Made by a program: the position numbers and the translations under genes
The notes under the pieces: generated by a model
What the model was told of the DNA's origin: nothing
What the model saw: the letters and a program-made list of their open reading frames with translations, nothing else
Database searches by the model: none
Shown here: positions 1 to 7,764 of the stretch, one piece after another
How the letters are laid out: every line of letters starts with the position of its first letter
Numbering within the stretch: the stretch's first letter is position 1
DNA from: CAYVBE01 sp964448935
GTDB lineage: Bacteria; Planctomycetota; Brocadiia; SM23-32
NCBI GenBank assembly: GCA_964448935.1
Contig: CAYVBE010000048.1
Location: forward strand, 1-22,340
DNA: 22,340 nucleotides
Direction: 5' to 3'

Positions 1-159
1 TCAACCTCCCCCCTCCCTCGTGGCCGCTTGAGCCGAAATCCGTGAACGGTTACGGAGGACACAGAGAACTGCAACGGGACAGACAGGATCAACGGCATGT
101 GCCAAAGCGCAACGCCACATCTGGTTTGCTGGCGGGCACGGCGCGCGGTGCTTTTCCCA

Positions 160-1422
160 TTACCCCTTGCCCGTGGAGAGGCGGATGCCGCGGGTGAAGA
201 AACGCTGCCCTATCGCGAAGAGGATCAGCATGGGGATGAGCATCATCAGGCTGCCGGCCATCAGGGCGCCCCAGTCGGCGTCGCGCATGCCCTGGAAGCG
301 CGTCAGACCCAGCGGCAGGGTCATCTTCTCCTCACTGACGATGAAGACGAGCGGCGTGATGAGGTTGTTCCAACTGCCGATGAAGGTGAAGAGCGCCAGT
401 GTGGCCAGCGCGGGTTTGGAGAGCGGCAGGATGACGTGCCAGAATATACCGAAGTAGCCGCAGCCGTCAATCTTGGCCGACTCCTCGTATTCCTTCGGGA
501 TGCCCAGGAAAAACTGCCGCAGCATGAAGGTTCCGTAGGCGCTGAACATGGCCGGCAGCGTCAGCGCCCAGTAGGTGTCAATCCAGCCGAGCAGCTTCAT
601 CAGCACGAAGGTGGGGATCATCACCACGGTCCAGGGCACCATCATGGTGGCCAGGTAGCCCACGAATATCTTGTTGCGCCCCGGAAACTCCAGCCGCGCG
701 AAGGCGTAGGCGGCGCACGCGCTGGTGGTCACCTGCCCCAGCGTCACGGCCAGCGCCACCAGCAGGCTGTTGAGGAAGAAGCGTGCGAAGGGCACCATGC
801 TGAGGGCCTTGCGGAAGTTCTCGAACGGCCCCCGCGCCTCGCGTATCTCGCTGATGTAGGACGCCTCCAGCAGCTTCCGGTTCACCCGTAGTATCTGCCC
901 CTTCGACAGATTCTGCTGCCCGCGCCGCAAAAGGTCTTTCGCCATGTCGGGCACGGCCACGCGCCGGAACGCCTCCTCCCGGTAGAGGTCCGGCCATCGC
1001 AGCACCTCGTTCAGGGCGGCGACCAGCCTTTCCTTTTCCTCCTCCGCCAGGGGCTCATCAGCGCCCTTCTGCGCCAGTTCCCGCCCTGTTTCGGAAAGTC
1101 GCTCCCATACCCGGCCGCCGGGCGTCGGCTCCTCCACCCGTGCCTCCGCCACCAGACGGGAGCAGAAGGCCGGCCAATCCAGTATGTCGCCCGGCTCAAC
1201 TCTGGGAGAGAGCGTCCACTGCCGGGGATCGGGCAGTATCTGCAGGGGCCTGCTGGTAATCTCCTCATTGGGCTTGAAGGCCGCGCCCACCACCCAGATC
1301 AGCGGGAAGGTAGTGGTGATGGCAAACACGATGAGAACCAGGTAGATGAGCAGCTTCCACGGGGACTTACGCCCGCCCCCGCCCTGAGGTGTGAGCATGA
1401 CGCCCTGGTCGAGGTCGCTCAT
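160..1422 (-). CDS. Sugar ABC transporter permease, MalG type, with a large periplasmic insertion
   Basis: Inner-membrane permease half of a CUT1-type carbohydrate importer, 420 aa. TM1 lies at about residues 22-49, and the remaining membrane segments run from about 213 to 409. The EAA loop that docks the ATPase is seen at 311-337 (EYEESAKIDG, then a G, then LPLSKP). The usual MalG form is about 270-300 aa. Here some 130 charged, helix-like residues (about 68-198) sit between TM1 and the conserved PFARFFLNSL segment, in the first periplasmic loop. I chose ATG at 1422 because GGGGAG lies about 8 nt upstream and because it overlaps the stop of the MalF-type gene as ATGA (1422-1419), which predicts coupled translation. 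A longer reading from 1506 would run deep into that gene. No ATPase gene is present, so a shared MsmX/UgpC-like ATPase encoded elsewhere is likely. The substrate is not readable. Confidence 0.92.
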   Translation of the reverse strand: MSDLDQGVMLTPQGGGGRKSPWKLLIYLVLIVFAITTTFPLIWVVGAAFKPNEEITSRPLQILPDPRQWTLSPRVEPGDILDWPAFCSRLVAEARVEEPTPGGRVWERLSETGRELAQKGADEPLAEEEKERLVAALNEVLRWPDLYREEAFRRVAVPDMAKDLLRRGQQNLSKGQILRVNRKLLEASYISEIREARGPFENFRKALSMVPFARFFLNSLLVALAVTLGQVTTSACAAYAFARLEFPGRNKIFVGYLATMMVPWTVVMIPTFVLMKLLGWIDTYWALTLPAMFSAYGTFMLRQFFLGIPKEYEESAKIDGCGYFGIFWHVILPLSKPALATLALFTFIGSWNNLITPLVFIVSEEKMTLPLGLTRFQGMRDADWGALMAGSLMMLIPMLILFAIGQRFFTRGIRLSTGKG

Positions 1423-2420
1423 ACGCCCATCTCCCCGTGAACGCGGCGCCTGCCGTAGCGCCAGTTGATCAACGAAAGGATGAAGACGATGATGAACAGT
1501 ATCCATGCCACCGCCGAGGCATAGCCCATCTCGAACCGCCGCGAGAAGGCCAGGTTGTAGATGTAGTAGCTCAGCGTGGTGGTCGCCCCCGCCGGGCCGC
1601 CCTGGGTCATCACGTAGGCCACCGCGAACCCGCCCTGGAAGCCGCGGATCAGCGACATGGTGAAGATGAAGAACGTGGTGGGCGAGACCATCGGCCAGGT
1701 GACGTGGACGAACTTGTGAAACGCCCCGGCCCCGTCAATCTCGGCCGCCTCATAGAGGTCCTGCGGGATGGACTGCAGGGCGGCCAGGTACAGCACCATG
1801 TTGTATCCGCCGATGGTGGCCCAGAGGCGGATCATAATCAGCGCGGGCTTCGCCCACGTCTCCGACGTGTGCCAAAGCAGCGGACTCTCCACCCCCAGCG
1901 CCCCCGCCAATGCCCGGATCGGCCCCGCGACGCCGACAAGGTCCAAAAACGCGTTCACCAGCCCGCTCTCGGGGTTCAGCAACACGCCCCACAGCACAAA
2001 CGTGGCCACCCCGGTGACGATGGAAGGCAGGAAGAAGACCGTGATGAAAAACGGCGCGCCCTTGATCCTGCGGTTCAGCAGGTTGGCCAGCAGCAGAGAA
2101 CCGATGATGGAGATGGGGATGCCCGCCATCAGGATGACCGTGTTGCCCAGATACTTCCAGAAATACGGGTCGTTGATGTGCCACGAGCCGTCCCCGTGGG
2201 CGTGGACGCCGATGACGCTCCAGAAATTCTGCAGGCCCATGAAGTCCGCCGTCTCGGTAAACCGCCCCGCGCCGTGCAGCGGCGACCAGTTGAACAGCGA
2301 AAGCCCGGCCGAAGCGATGATGGGGAGCAGCATGAACACCATGAAGCCCAGCAGGTTGGGCAGGATGAACAGCAGCGCCGCCAGGACCTCGACCCGGCGC
2401 TCTTTTTTGCTCACGGCCAC
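1419..2420 (-). CDS. Sugar ABC transporter permease, MalF type
   Basis: Inner-membrane permease partner of the MalG-type protein, about 333 aa, with six predicted membrane segments. The first is near the N-terminus (LAALLFILPNLLGFMVFMLL). The cytoplasmic EAA loop is clear (LYEAAEIDGAGAFHKF, then WPMVSP). It lacks the very long periplasmic loop of E. coli MalF and is of ordinary length for the family. The start is uncertain. GTG at 2420 is preferred because GAGG at 2432-2429 lies 8 nt upstream and it falls 5 nt after the stop of the binding-protein gene. GTG at 2414 (giving MSKKERR) and TTG at 2453 are alternatives. It is the middle gene of a three-gene operon transcribed from about 3.8 kb. 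Confidence 0.92.
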   Translation of the reverse strand: MAVSKKERRVEVLAALLFILPNLLGFMVFMLLPIIASAGLSLFNWSPLHGAGRFTETADFMGLQNFWSVIGVHAHGDGSWHINDPYFWKYLGNTVILMAGIPISIIGSLLLANLLNRRIKGAPFFITVFFLPSIVTGVATFVLWGVLLNPESGLVNAFLDLVGVAGPIRALAGALGVESPLLWHTSETWAKPALIMIRLWATIGGYNMVLYLAALQSIPQDLYEAAEIDGAGAFHKFVHVTWPMVSPTTFFIFTMSLIRGFQGGFAVAYVMTQGGPAGATTTLSYYIYNLAFSRRFEMGYASAVAWILFIIVFILSLINWRYGRRRVHGEMGV

Positions 2421-2425
2421 GGCGG

Positions 2426-3778
2426 CTACCTCAGCGTCGAACAGTAGCGGCAATTCTCATCGTAGCGTTCCTGCATCTCGACCAGATCTTCCCGGATCTC
2501 GTCACCTTCTATGCTGCCCAGCATCACCCGGTCGCGCAGGTCCGCGATGGGCTGCTCCATCCACTCGGACACGTTCGGCCCGATGGGCTGGGAGCGCGCG
2601 TAGGCGACGGCGTCGAAGATGACCTGCAGGTTGACCTCGGACGGGATACCGGGGATGCGCAGGTCTTCGGCAACAGACTTCCGGGCGGGCAGATTGCGGG
2701 CCTCTCGTGCCACGCGCCGCTGCCACGGCTCGGCCGCCATGCCCTTCAGCAGCCGCCAGGCCTCCTCCGGGTGCTCGGTGCGGCGGTTGATAACCGGGCT
2801 GCCCCCGAAGACGAGTGTCGCCTTCTCTCGACGCTGCGGCGGCGGCACGATGTCCCACCGGAAATCGCTCCGCCCGCGGATCTGCATGTTCTGCCATGTG
2901 CCGGACAGCGACATCGCCACCTTTTCCGCCACGAAGGGATTGGCCGGCAGCGTGTCCACGGCGGCCTCCGTGGGCTGCACGCCCAGCTTGAGCTCCAGGT
3001 CGGTGCAGAACTGCAGCGCCTCGACGTTGCGCTCTAGATAAGGCGGCTTGCCGATGACCAGGTTATCCTGCTCGTCAAACATCTCCCCCCCGTTCTGCCA
3101 CATCATCATCGCGTAGGTCAGCCACGGGCCGATCCCCATCACGCCGTACTGCACCGTGCGCCCGTCCTCGCGGATGGTCAGGGCCTTCGCCTTCCGCAGC
3201 ATGTCCTCCCACGTCCAGCCCGCCTCCGGGTATGGCACGTCCGCCGCGTCGAACATGTCGCGGTTGTAGTACATCACCACGGTGTTGAACCACGCGGGAA
3301 GCTGGTAGAGGGCACCCTCGTATCGGCACTGCTGCGCCACGCGGGGGAAGAAATCATCCAGGTCCACCTCGGGGTCCTCGGCCACGGGTTCGTCCAGCGG
3401 CAGGAGCAACTTGTTTTCGGCCAGCGTGGGGAACATGGCGTCGTGGACCATGAAAACATCCGGCCCCACCCCGCCGGCCAGCATGGTGGCCAGCTTGACC
3501 TGGTAGTTGGTGCCGCCGGTCTGCACCAGCCGGACCTGGATGTCCGGATTGGCGGCGATGAACTCCTCCAGCTTCTCCCGCTCCGCCCGCACCTCGTTCT
3601 CGCGGCCCCAGATCATGTAGCGCAGCGTCGTACGCTCTTCGGCGGGCGGCCGGTCCCCCGGCGCGCTGATCAGCCCGGCCTTTATCGGAGAGAGCGCCAA
3701 CCCGCGACGCACGACGATCACCGACAGGACGGCCAGACAGGTCAGCCCCACGATGACCACAATGCGCCGCTTGCTCAC
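2426..3778 (-). CDS. Extracellular sugar-binding protein of the ABC importer (family 1)
   Basis: Solute-binding component, 450 aa, that would capture an oligosaccharide or sugar outside the membrane and deliver it to the two permeases. A basic start (MSKRR) and one hydrophobic segment at about residues 5-22 form a signal peptide or anchor; I see no lipobox cysteine. Family features follow: LRYMIWG near residue 52, a DVFMVHD segment typical of the first lobe, ALYQLPAWFNTVVMYYNRDMF, and AGWTWEDMLRKAKAL. The C-terminal half contains MSLSGTWQN and FGGSPVI. The start is GTG at 3778, with GGGAG 6 nt upstream. It is the first gene of the importer operon. Divergence from the mrf-like operon across about 200 bp implies separate promoters. 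Confidence 0.93.
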   Translation of the reverse strand: MSKRRIVVIVGLTCLAVLSVIVVRRGLALSPIKAGLISAPGDRPPAEERTTLRYMIWGRENEVRAEREKLEEFIAANPDIQVRLVQTGGTNYQVKLATMLAGGVGPDVFMVHDAMFPTLAENKLLLPLDEPVAEDPEVDLDDFFPRVAQQCRYEGALYQLPAWFNTVVMYYNRDMFDAADVPYPEAGWTWEDMLRKAKALTIREDGRTVQYGVMGIGPWLTYAMMMWQNGGEMFDEQDNLVIGKPPYLERNVEALQFCTDLELKLGVQPTEAAVDTLPANPFVAEKVAMSLSGTWQNMQIRGRSDFRWDIVPPPQRREKATLVFGGSPVINRRTEHPEEAWRLLKGMAAEPWQRRVAREARNLPARKSVAEDLRIPGIPSEVNLQVIFDAVAYARSQPIGPNVSEWMEQPIADLRDRVMLGSIEGDEIREDLVEMQERYDENCRYCSTLR

Positions 3779-3829
3779 TCTCGACTCCCGCTTCCGGTGC
3801 CCGAATTGTCACTGGTTTGAAGCGCGCCT

Positions 3830-3860
3830 ATTCTATGCCCTAACGCCCTCGGTTCGTCAA
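3830..3860 (-). promoter_or_regulatory. Candidate sigma-70 promoter for the importer operon
   Basis: On the minus strand, TTGACG (3860-3855) is followed after 19 nt by TAGAAT (3835-3830). Both boxes match the consensus at five of six positions, but the spacing is 2 nt longer than ideal. Transcription would begin near 3823, leaving a leader of about 45 nt before the GTG start at 3778. Confidence 0.35.
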
Positions 3861-3874
3861 GGGCGGACGCGTAT

Positions 3875-3903
3875 TTGCCTCTGCGGGCGGCGGCCGATAC
3901 AAT
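3875..3903 (+). promoter_or_regulatory. Candidate sigma-70 promoter for the mrfB-mrfA-mrfA operon
   Basis: TTGCCT (3875-3880) and TACAAT (3898-3903) are separated by exactly 17 nt, with four and five consensus matches respectively. Transcription would begin near 3910, about 65 nt before the GTG of the exonuclease gene. It lies back-to-back with the importer promoter in the only non-coding gap between the two divergent operons (3779-3976). Confidence 0.4.
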
Positions 3904-3976
3904 GGTAAGTGGACGACTCGCTATAAGTATTGTTTTGACGATTATCCGGCCCTGGTCGGTGCGCTGAGGTGATACC

Positions 3977-4918
3977 GTGTCGAAGGCCAGAGAACTGCGC
4001 AAGAGATTGGACGCGCTGAATCGCGGACCGCTGCCCGAGCGGGAACCGCCCGACGTTGACCGCGAGCGGCTGCGGCAGAGACTGCGCGGGAAGAAGCAAG
4101 AACCACCTTCCGAGCAGCATGACCCCATCCGCTATCGGCGTGACCTGCCCCGCAGCGAGAGCCGACCGCCCCGCCGGCGCACGCCCCGTGAGGAGGTGGC
4201 CCTCGAAGAAGCCCTAAAAGGATGCGAGATTGACGCTCCTGACGCGGGCCGCGCCTACCTGGTGGAGACCGCCGTGCAGGGCCTCGCCGAGACCTGGGAC
4301 CCGCTCTGCGGGCTGTTCCGCGAGCGGTTCCTCGATGCCGCGTCCAACGTGCGGCGGCGGATTGCCGTGCGCTGCAAGGAAGAGGAAATCGCGCCAGAGG
4401 ATGTCCTGTTCGTGGACCTGGAGACCACCGGGCTCTCCAGCACGCCGCTCTTTTTGATCGGCGTCATGCACTGCGCCGACGGCGGCCTCGTGGTGCGGCA
4501 GTTCCTGGCGCGGGACTATTCCGAGGAGGCGGCCACCATCTCGCTCTTCACCGAGATGCTGCGCCGCAGGCGGCTGCTGGTTACCTTCAACGGCAAGTCC
4601 TTCGACCTGCCCTATGTCCGCGTGCGCGCGGCGGCCAACCGCATCCCGTTCTCCGCCGAGCAGGCGCACCTGGACCTGTTGCACGAGTGCCGCCGCGTAT
4701 GGGGGCAGAAGCTGCCCAACTGCAGGCTGCAGACGCTGGAGAGACACATATGCGGTCGCCGCCGGGACGACGACATACCGGGCGCCGAGATACCCGCCGC
4801 CTACCACGAGTATGTGCGCACACGGAACGCCGCCGACATCGTCCGCATCGTCAAACACAACCTGCTCGACCTGGCCACGCTGGCCGAGCTGATGGTCCGG
4901 ATGCCGCCGCCCCGCTGA
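3977..4918 (+). CDS. mrfB: DEDD-family 3'-5' exonuclease, MrfB/YprB-like
   Basis: Predicted RNase H-fold nuclease, 313 aa. The first 70 or so residues are basic, low in hydrophobics and probably disordered. The catalytic core shows Exo I with D147 and E149 (DLETTGL), Exo II with D210 (FNGKSFDLPY) and Exo III with H294 and D298 (HNLLDL). In Bacillus subtilis, MrfB (YprB) is the exonuclease partner of the helicase MrfA (YprA) in repair of mitomycin C-type DNA damage. Synteny with two MrfA-like genes immediately downstream supports the same role here. B. subtilis MrfB has a C-terminal TPR-type region; this protein stops right after the nuclease fold. The start is GTG at 3977, with GAGGTG 5 nt upstream. 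The next gene follows after 31 nt, behind GGAGGAGG. Confidence 0.85.
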   Translation: MSKARELRKRLDALNRGPLPEREPPDVDRERLRQRLRGKKQEPPSEQHDPIRYRRDLPRSESRPPRRRTPREEVALEEALKGCEIDAPDAGRAYLVETAVQGLAETWDPLCGLFRERFLDAASNVRRRIAVRCKEEEIAPEDVLFVDLETTGLSSTPLFLIGVMHCADGGLVVRQFLARDYSEEAATISLFTEMLRRRRLLVTFNGKSFDLPYVRVRAAANRIPFSAEQAHLDLLHECRRVWGQKLPNCRLQTLERHICGRRRDDDIPGAEIPAAYHEYVRTRNAADIVRIVKHNLLDLATLAELMVRMPPPR

Positions 4919-4949
4919 GGCCCGTTCGAGGGAGGAGGAACGCTGCACG

Positions 4950-7733
4950 GTGGACGTTGACGCCTTCCTGCAGGACATCCGCTCCGACGCCAACTACGAC
5001 GGCCAGATCGTCTACGTCCGCGAGATGGAGGCCCGCCAGGCGCGCTACGCCGAGCCGCACCAGCCGCTCTCGCCCGCCGCTCAGGCCGTCCTGGACGCCG
5101 ACGGGATCGGGCGGCTCTACACCCACCAGGCCGAGGCGCTGGACGCCGTCGCGGCGGGTCGCAACGTCCTGGTGGTCACCGGCACAGCATCGGGCAAGTC
5201 GCTCTGCTACCTGCTGCCCATCGTGGACATGCTGGAGCGCTCGGACGACGCCACCGCCCTGCTGCTGTTCCCCACCAAGGCGCTGACCCAGGACCAGTTC
5301 CGCGGGCTGACCCGCGCCCTGGACGCCGCGGGTCTCAACGACGACCTGTCCGGCGTCTATGACGGCGACACGCCCGGCCGGCTGCGCCGCAAACTGCGCG
5401 ACAACGCACGCGTCATCCTGTCCAACCCGGACATGCTGCACGCCGCCCTGATGCCGCAGCACGGGCGCTGGGCGGACTTTCTGAGCCGGCTGGAACTGCT
5501 GGTCATTGACGAGATGCACGTCTACAGCGGCATCTTCGGCTCCAACGCGGCCAACCTCTTCCAGCGCTTCTTCCGCGTCTGCCGGCACTACGGCTCCGAT
5601 CCGCAGGTCGTCGCCTGCTCGGCCACCATGGGCAACCCCGGGGAGCTGGCCGAGGCGCTGCTCGACCGACCCTTCCAGGTGGTGGAGAACGACGGCAGCG
5701 CGCGCGGGAAGCGGACGTACGTTTTCTGGAACCCGCCCCGCGTGCGGGAGCGCATCTATCGCAGCCGCCGCAGCGCCAACGTAGAGGCGCACGAGCTGAT
5801 GGCCATGCTGATCCGCCGGGGCGTGCCGACCATCACGTTCAGCAAAGCCAGGATGACCGCCGAGATGATCCACCGTTACGTGACCGAGAAGCTGCAGGAG
5901 ACCGCGCCGCACCTGGTCAAGAAGGTGACGCCCTACCGCGGCGGCTACCTGCCCGAGGAGCGGCGTGAGATCGAGCGGCAGCTCTTCGACGGCGAGCTGC
6001 TCGGGGTGAGCTGCACGCGGGCGCTGGAGCTGGGCATAGACGTGGGCGGGCTGGACGCCGGCATCCTGGTCGGCTACCCCGGCACGCTGGCCTCGTTCTT
6101 CCAGCAGTCCGGCCGCGCCGGGCGGCAGGAGCGGGACGCCCTGGTGGTGCTGGTGGGCCTGGACACAAGCGTCAACCAGTACGTCATGAGCCGGCCGGAT
6201 TACCTTTTTGACCGCCCCATCGAGCGCGCCGTGGTCGAGCCGCACAACCCGTTCGTCGCCCTCGGCCACCTGCGCTGCGCCACCCGGGAACTGCCCCTGG
6301 AGCGCGACGAGACGGACCTGTTCGGCCCTCACGCGGAAATCATCCTGCACGTATTGGAGGAGAACCGCAAGGTCAACCGCATCGGGGAACGCTGGTATCA
6401 CGCCGCCTCCGAGATACCGCAGCACGAGATCAGCCTGCGCAACTACAGCGACGCCAACGTGACCATCCACGACGTGGACACCGGCGAGGTGCTGGGCGAG
6501 GTGGACAAGTTCGACGCGCCGCCCATCCTCCATCCCGAGGCCATCTACATGCACCGGGGCGACACCTACCGCGTGCTCGATCTCGACCTGGAACGCCGGC
6601 TGTGCACGGTCAGGCGCGTGGAGGTGGACTATTACACCCAGCCCCTGGGCGGCACGGACGTCCACCACGTGGACCACCGCCTGCGCGAGAAGCCCTTCGG
6701 CACCGGCCGCGCCTGCTGGGGCGAGGTCACCGCCTACTTCCAGACCCACATGTACGAGAAGGTCCACTTCTACTCCCTGGACGCCATATCGCGCCACGGA
6801 CTGGACCTGCCCACCATGGCGCTGGACACCATGGCCGTCTGGCTGGTGCCGCCCGAGAAGCTGATGGAAGAGGTGCGCCACGCCGACCTGGACGCCCACA
6901 GCGGCCTGCGCGGCATCGGCTACGCCACCCGCATGTTGCTGCCGGCCTTCATGACCTGCGACACGCTGGATTTCTCCCACTCGGTCGGCAGCGTCAACTC
7001 GCCCTGGAACGCCATCTTCATCTACGAGCGCTATCCCTACGGGCTCGGCTTCACCGAGAAAGCGTACGGGCGCCTGCACGAGATCATGCCGGCGGTGCTG
7101 GAGAACATCCGCAACTGCGACTGCGACGACGGCTGCCCGTGCTGCGTCGGCAAGCCGCTGCGGCAATACACCACCTGGAACGTCGAGCGCGGCGAAGCGT
7201 CCGTTCCCAGCAAGGCGTCCGCGCTGATGATCCTGGAAGGGATGCTCGGCGACGGCGCCAACCTGGACAATCCCGACCTCCAGTCCGTGACCGACAGCGC
7301 GGAGGATGGGGAGGTACGCCTGGAACGCGCCATCAAGCGCCGCCTGGAGCGCATGCGGGAACCGCAGCTCTTCCATCCCATTGAGCCGCACGTCCGCACG
7401 GAGTATCCTGAGCCCGAGGAGCAGGCGGAGTTGGAGAAGGCCGACCCGGCCCGGCGCGCGGAGCGGAAGGAGAGCTTCCACCGGCGCCTCAGCAAGCGCA
7501 TCGCAAAGCAGATCCGCGGGGACGAGATTCCCGCCCACAAAGGCAAGGACGCCCCGCCCCGCGGCATGCGCCACCGGGGCAGCAACAAGCCGCCCACACA
7601 CTTCCCCGGCCGACCGGAAGCGGAAAAGACCGAAGAGTCCGAGCCGGAGGAGAAGAAGGTCGTGCGTCCCGGCGACCCGCTGGCCGCCCGGGTGCGCCGG
7701 CTCAAGAGGAAACGCAAACAAGAGGACGAGTGA
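4950..7733 (+). CDS. mrfA: DEAD/DEAH helicase with DUF1998-type Zn module, MrfA/YprA-like (copy 1)
   Basis: Superfamily 2 DNA helicase, 927 aa, presumed motor of an MrfAB-like excision-repair pathway. Motifs: GTASGKS (78-84, Walker A), DEMH (187-190, Walker B), SATMGNP (from 224) and QQSGRAGRQ (385-393, motif VI). The C-terminal domain carries a cysteine cluster, C723, C725, C729 and C732 (with C731), expected to bind a metal. A strongly charged tail of about 170 residues follows (roughly 757-927) and ends in RRLKRKRKQEDE; it is absent from the second copy and probably disordered. Start GTG at 4950 with GGAGGAGG 11 nt upstream; 31 nt after mrfB. It aligns with its downstream neighbour without gaps over about the first 230 residues' motifs, so the two look like an old tandem duplication. 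Confidence 0.88.
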   Translation: MDVDAFLQDIRSDANYDGQIVYVREMEARQARYAEPHQPLSPAAQAVLDADGIGRLYTHQAEALDAVAAGRNVLVVTGTASGKSLCYLLPIVDMLERSDDATALLLFPTKALTQDQFRGLTRALDAAGLNDDLSGVYDGDTPGRLRRKLRDNARVILSNPDMLHAALMPQHGRWADFLSRLELLVIDEMHVYSGIFGSNAANLFQRFFRVCRHYGSDPQVVACSATMGNPGELAEALLDRPFQVVENDGSARGKRTYVFWNPPRVRERIYRSRRSANVEAHELMAMLIRRGVPTITFSKARMTAEMIHRYVTEKLQETAPHLVKKVTPYRGGYLPEERREIERQLFDGELLGVSCTRALELGIDVGGLDAGILVGYPGTLASFFQQSGRAGRQERDALVVLVGLDTSVNQYVMSRPDYLFDRPIERAVVEPHNPFVALGHLRCATRELPLERDETDLFGPHAEIILHVLEENRKVNRIGERWYHAASEIPQHEISLRNYSDANVTIHDVDTGEVLGEVDKFDAPPILHPEAIYMHRGDTYRVLDLDLERRLCTVRRVEVDYYTQPLGGTDVHHVDHRLREKPFGTGRACWGEVTAYFQTHMYEKVHFYSLDAISRHGLDLPTMALDTMAVWLVPPEKLMEEVRHADLDAHSGLRGIGYATRMLLPAFMTCDTLDFSHSVGSVNSPWNAIFIYERYPYGLGFTEKAYGRLHEIMPAVLENIRNCDCDDGCPCCVGKPLRQYTTWNVERGEASVPSKASALMILEGMLGDGANLDNPDLQSVTDSAEDGEVRLERAIKRRLERMREPQLFHPIEPHVRTEYPEPEEQAELEKADPARRAERKESFHRRLSKRIAKQIRGDEIPAHKGKDAPPRGMRHRGSNKPPTHFPGRPEAEKTEESEPEEKKVVRPGDPLAARVRRLKRKRKQEDE

Positions 7734-7764
7734 CACGCCCGTTACGGGAGAAAGCTGAACGCAC

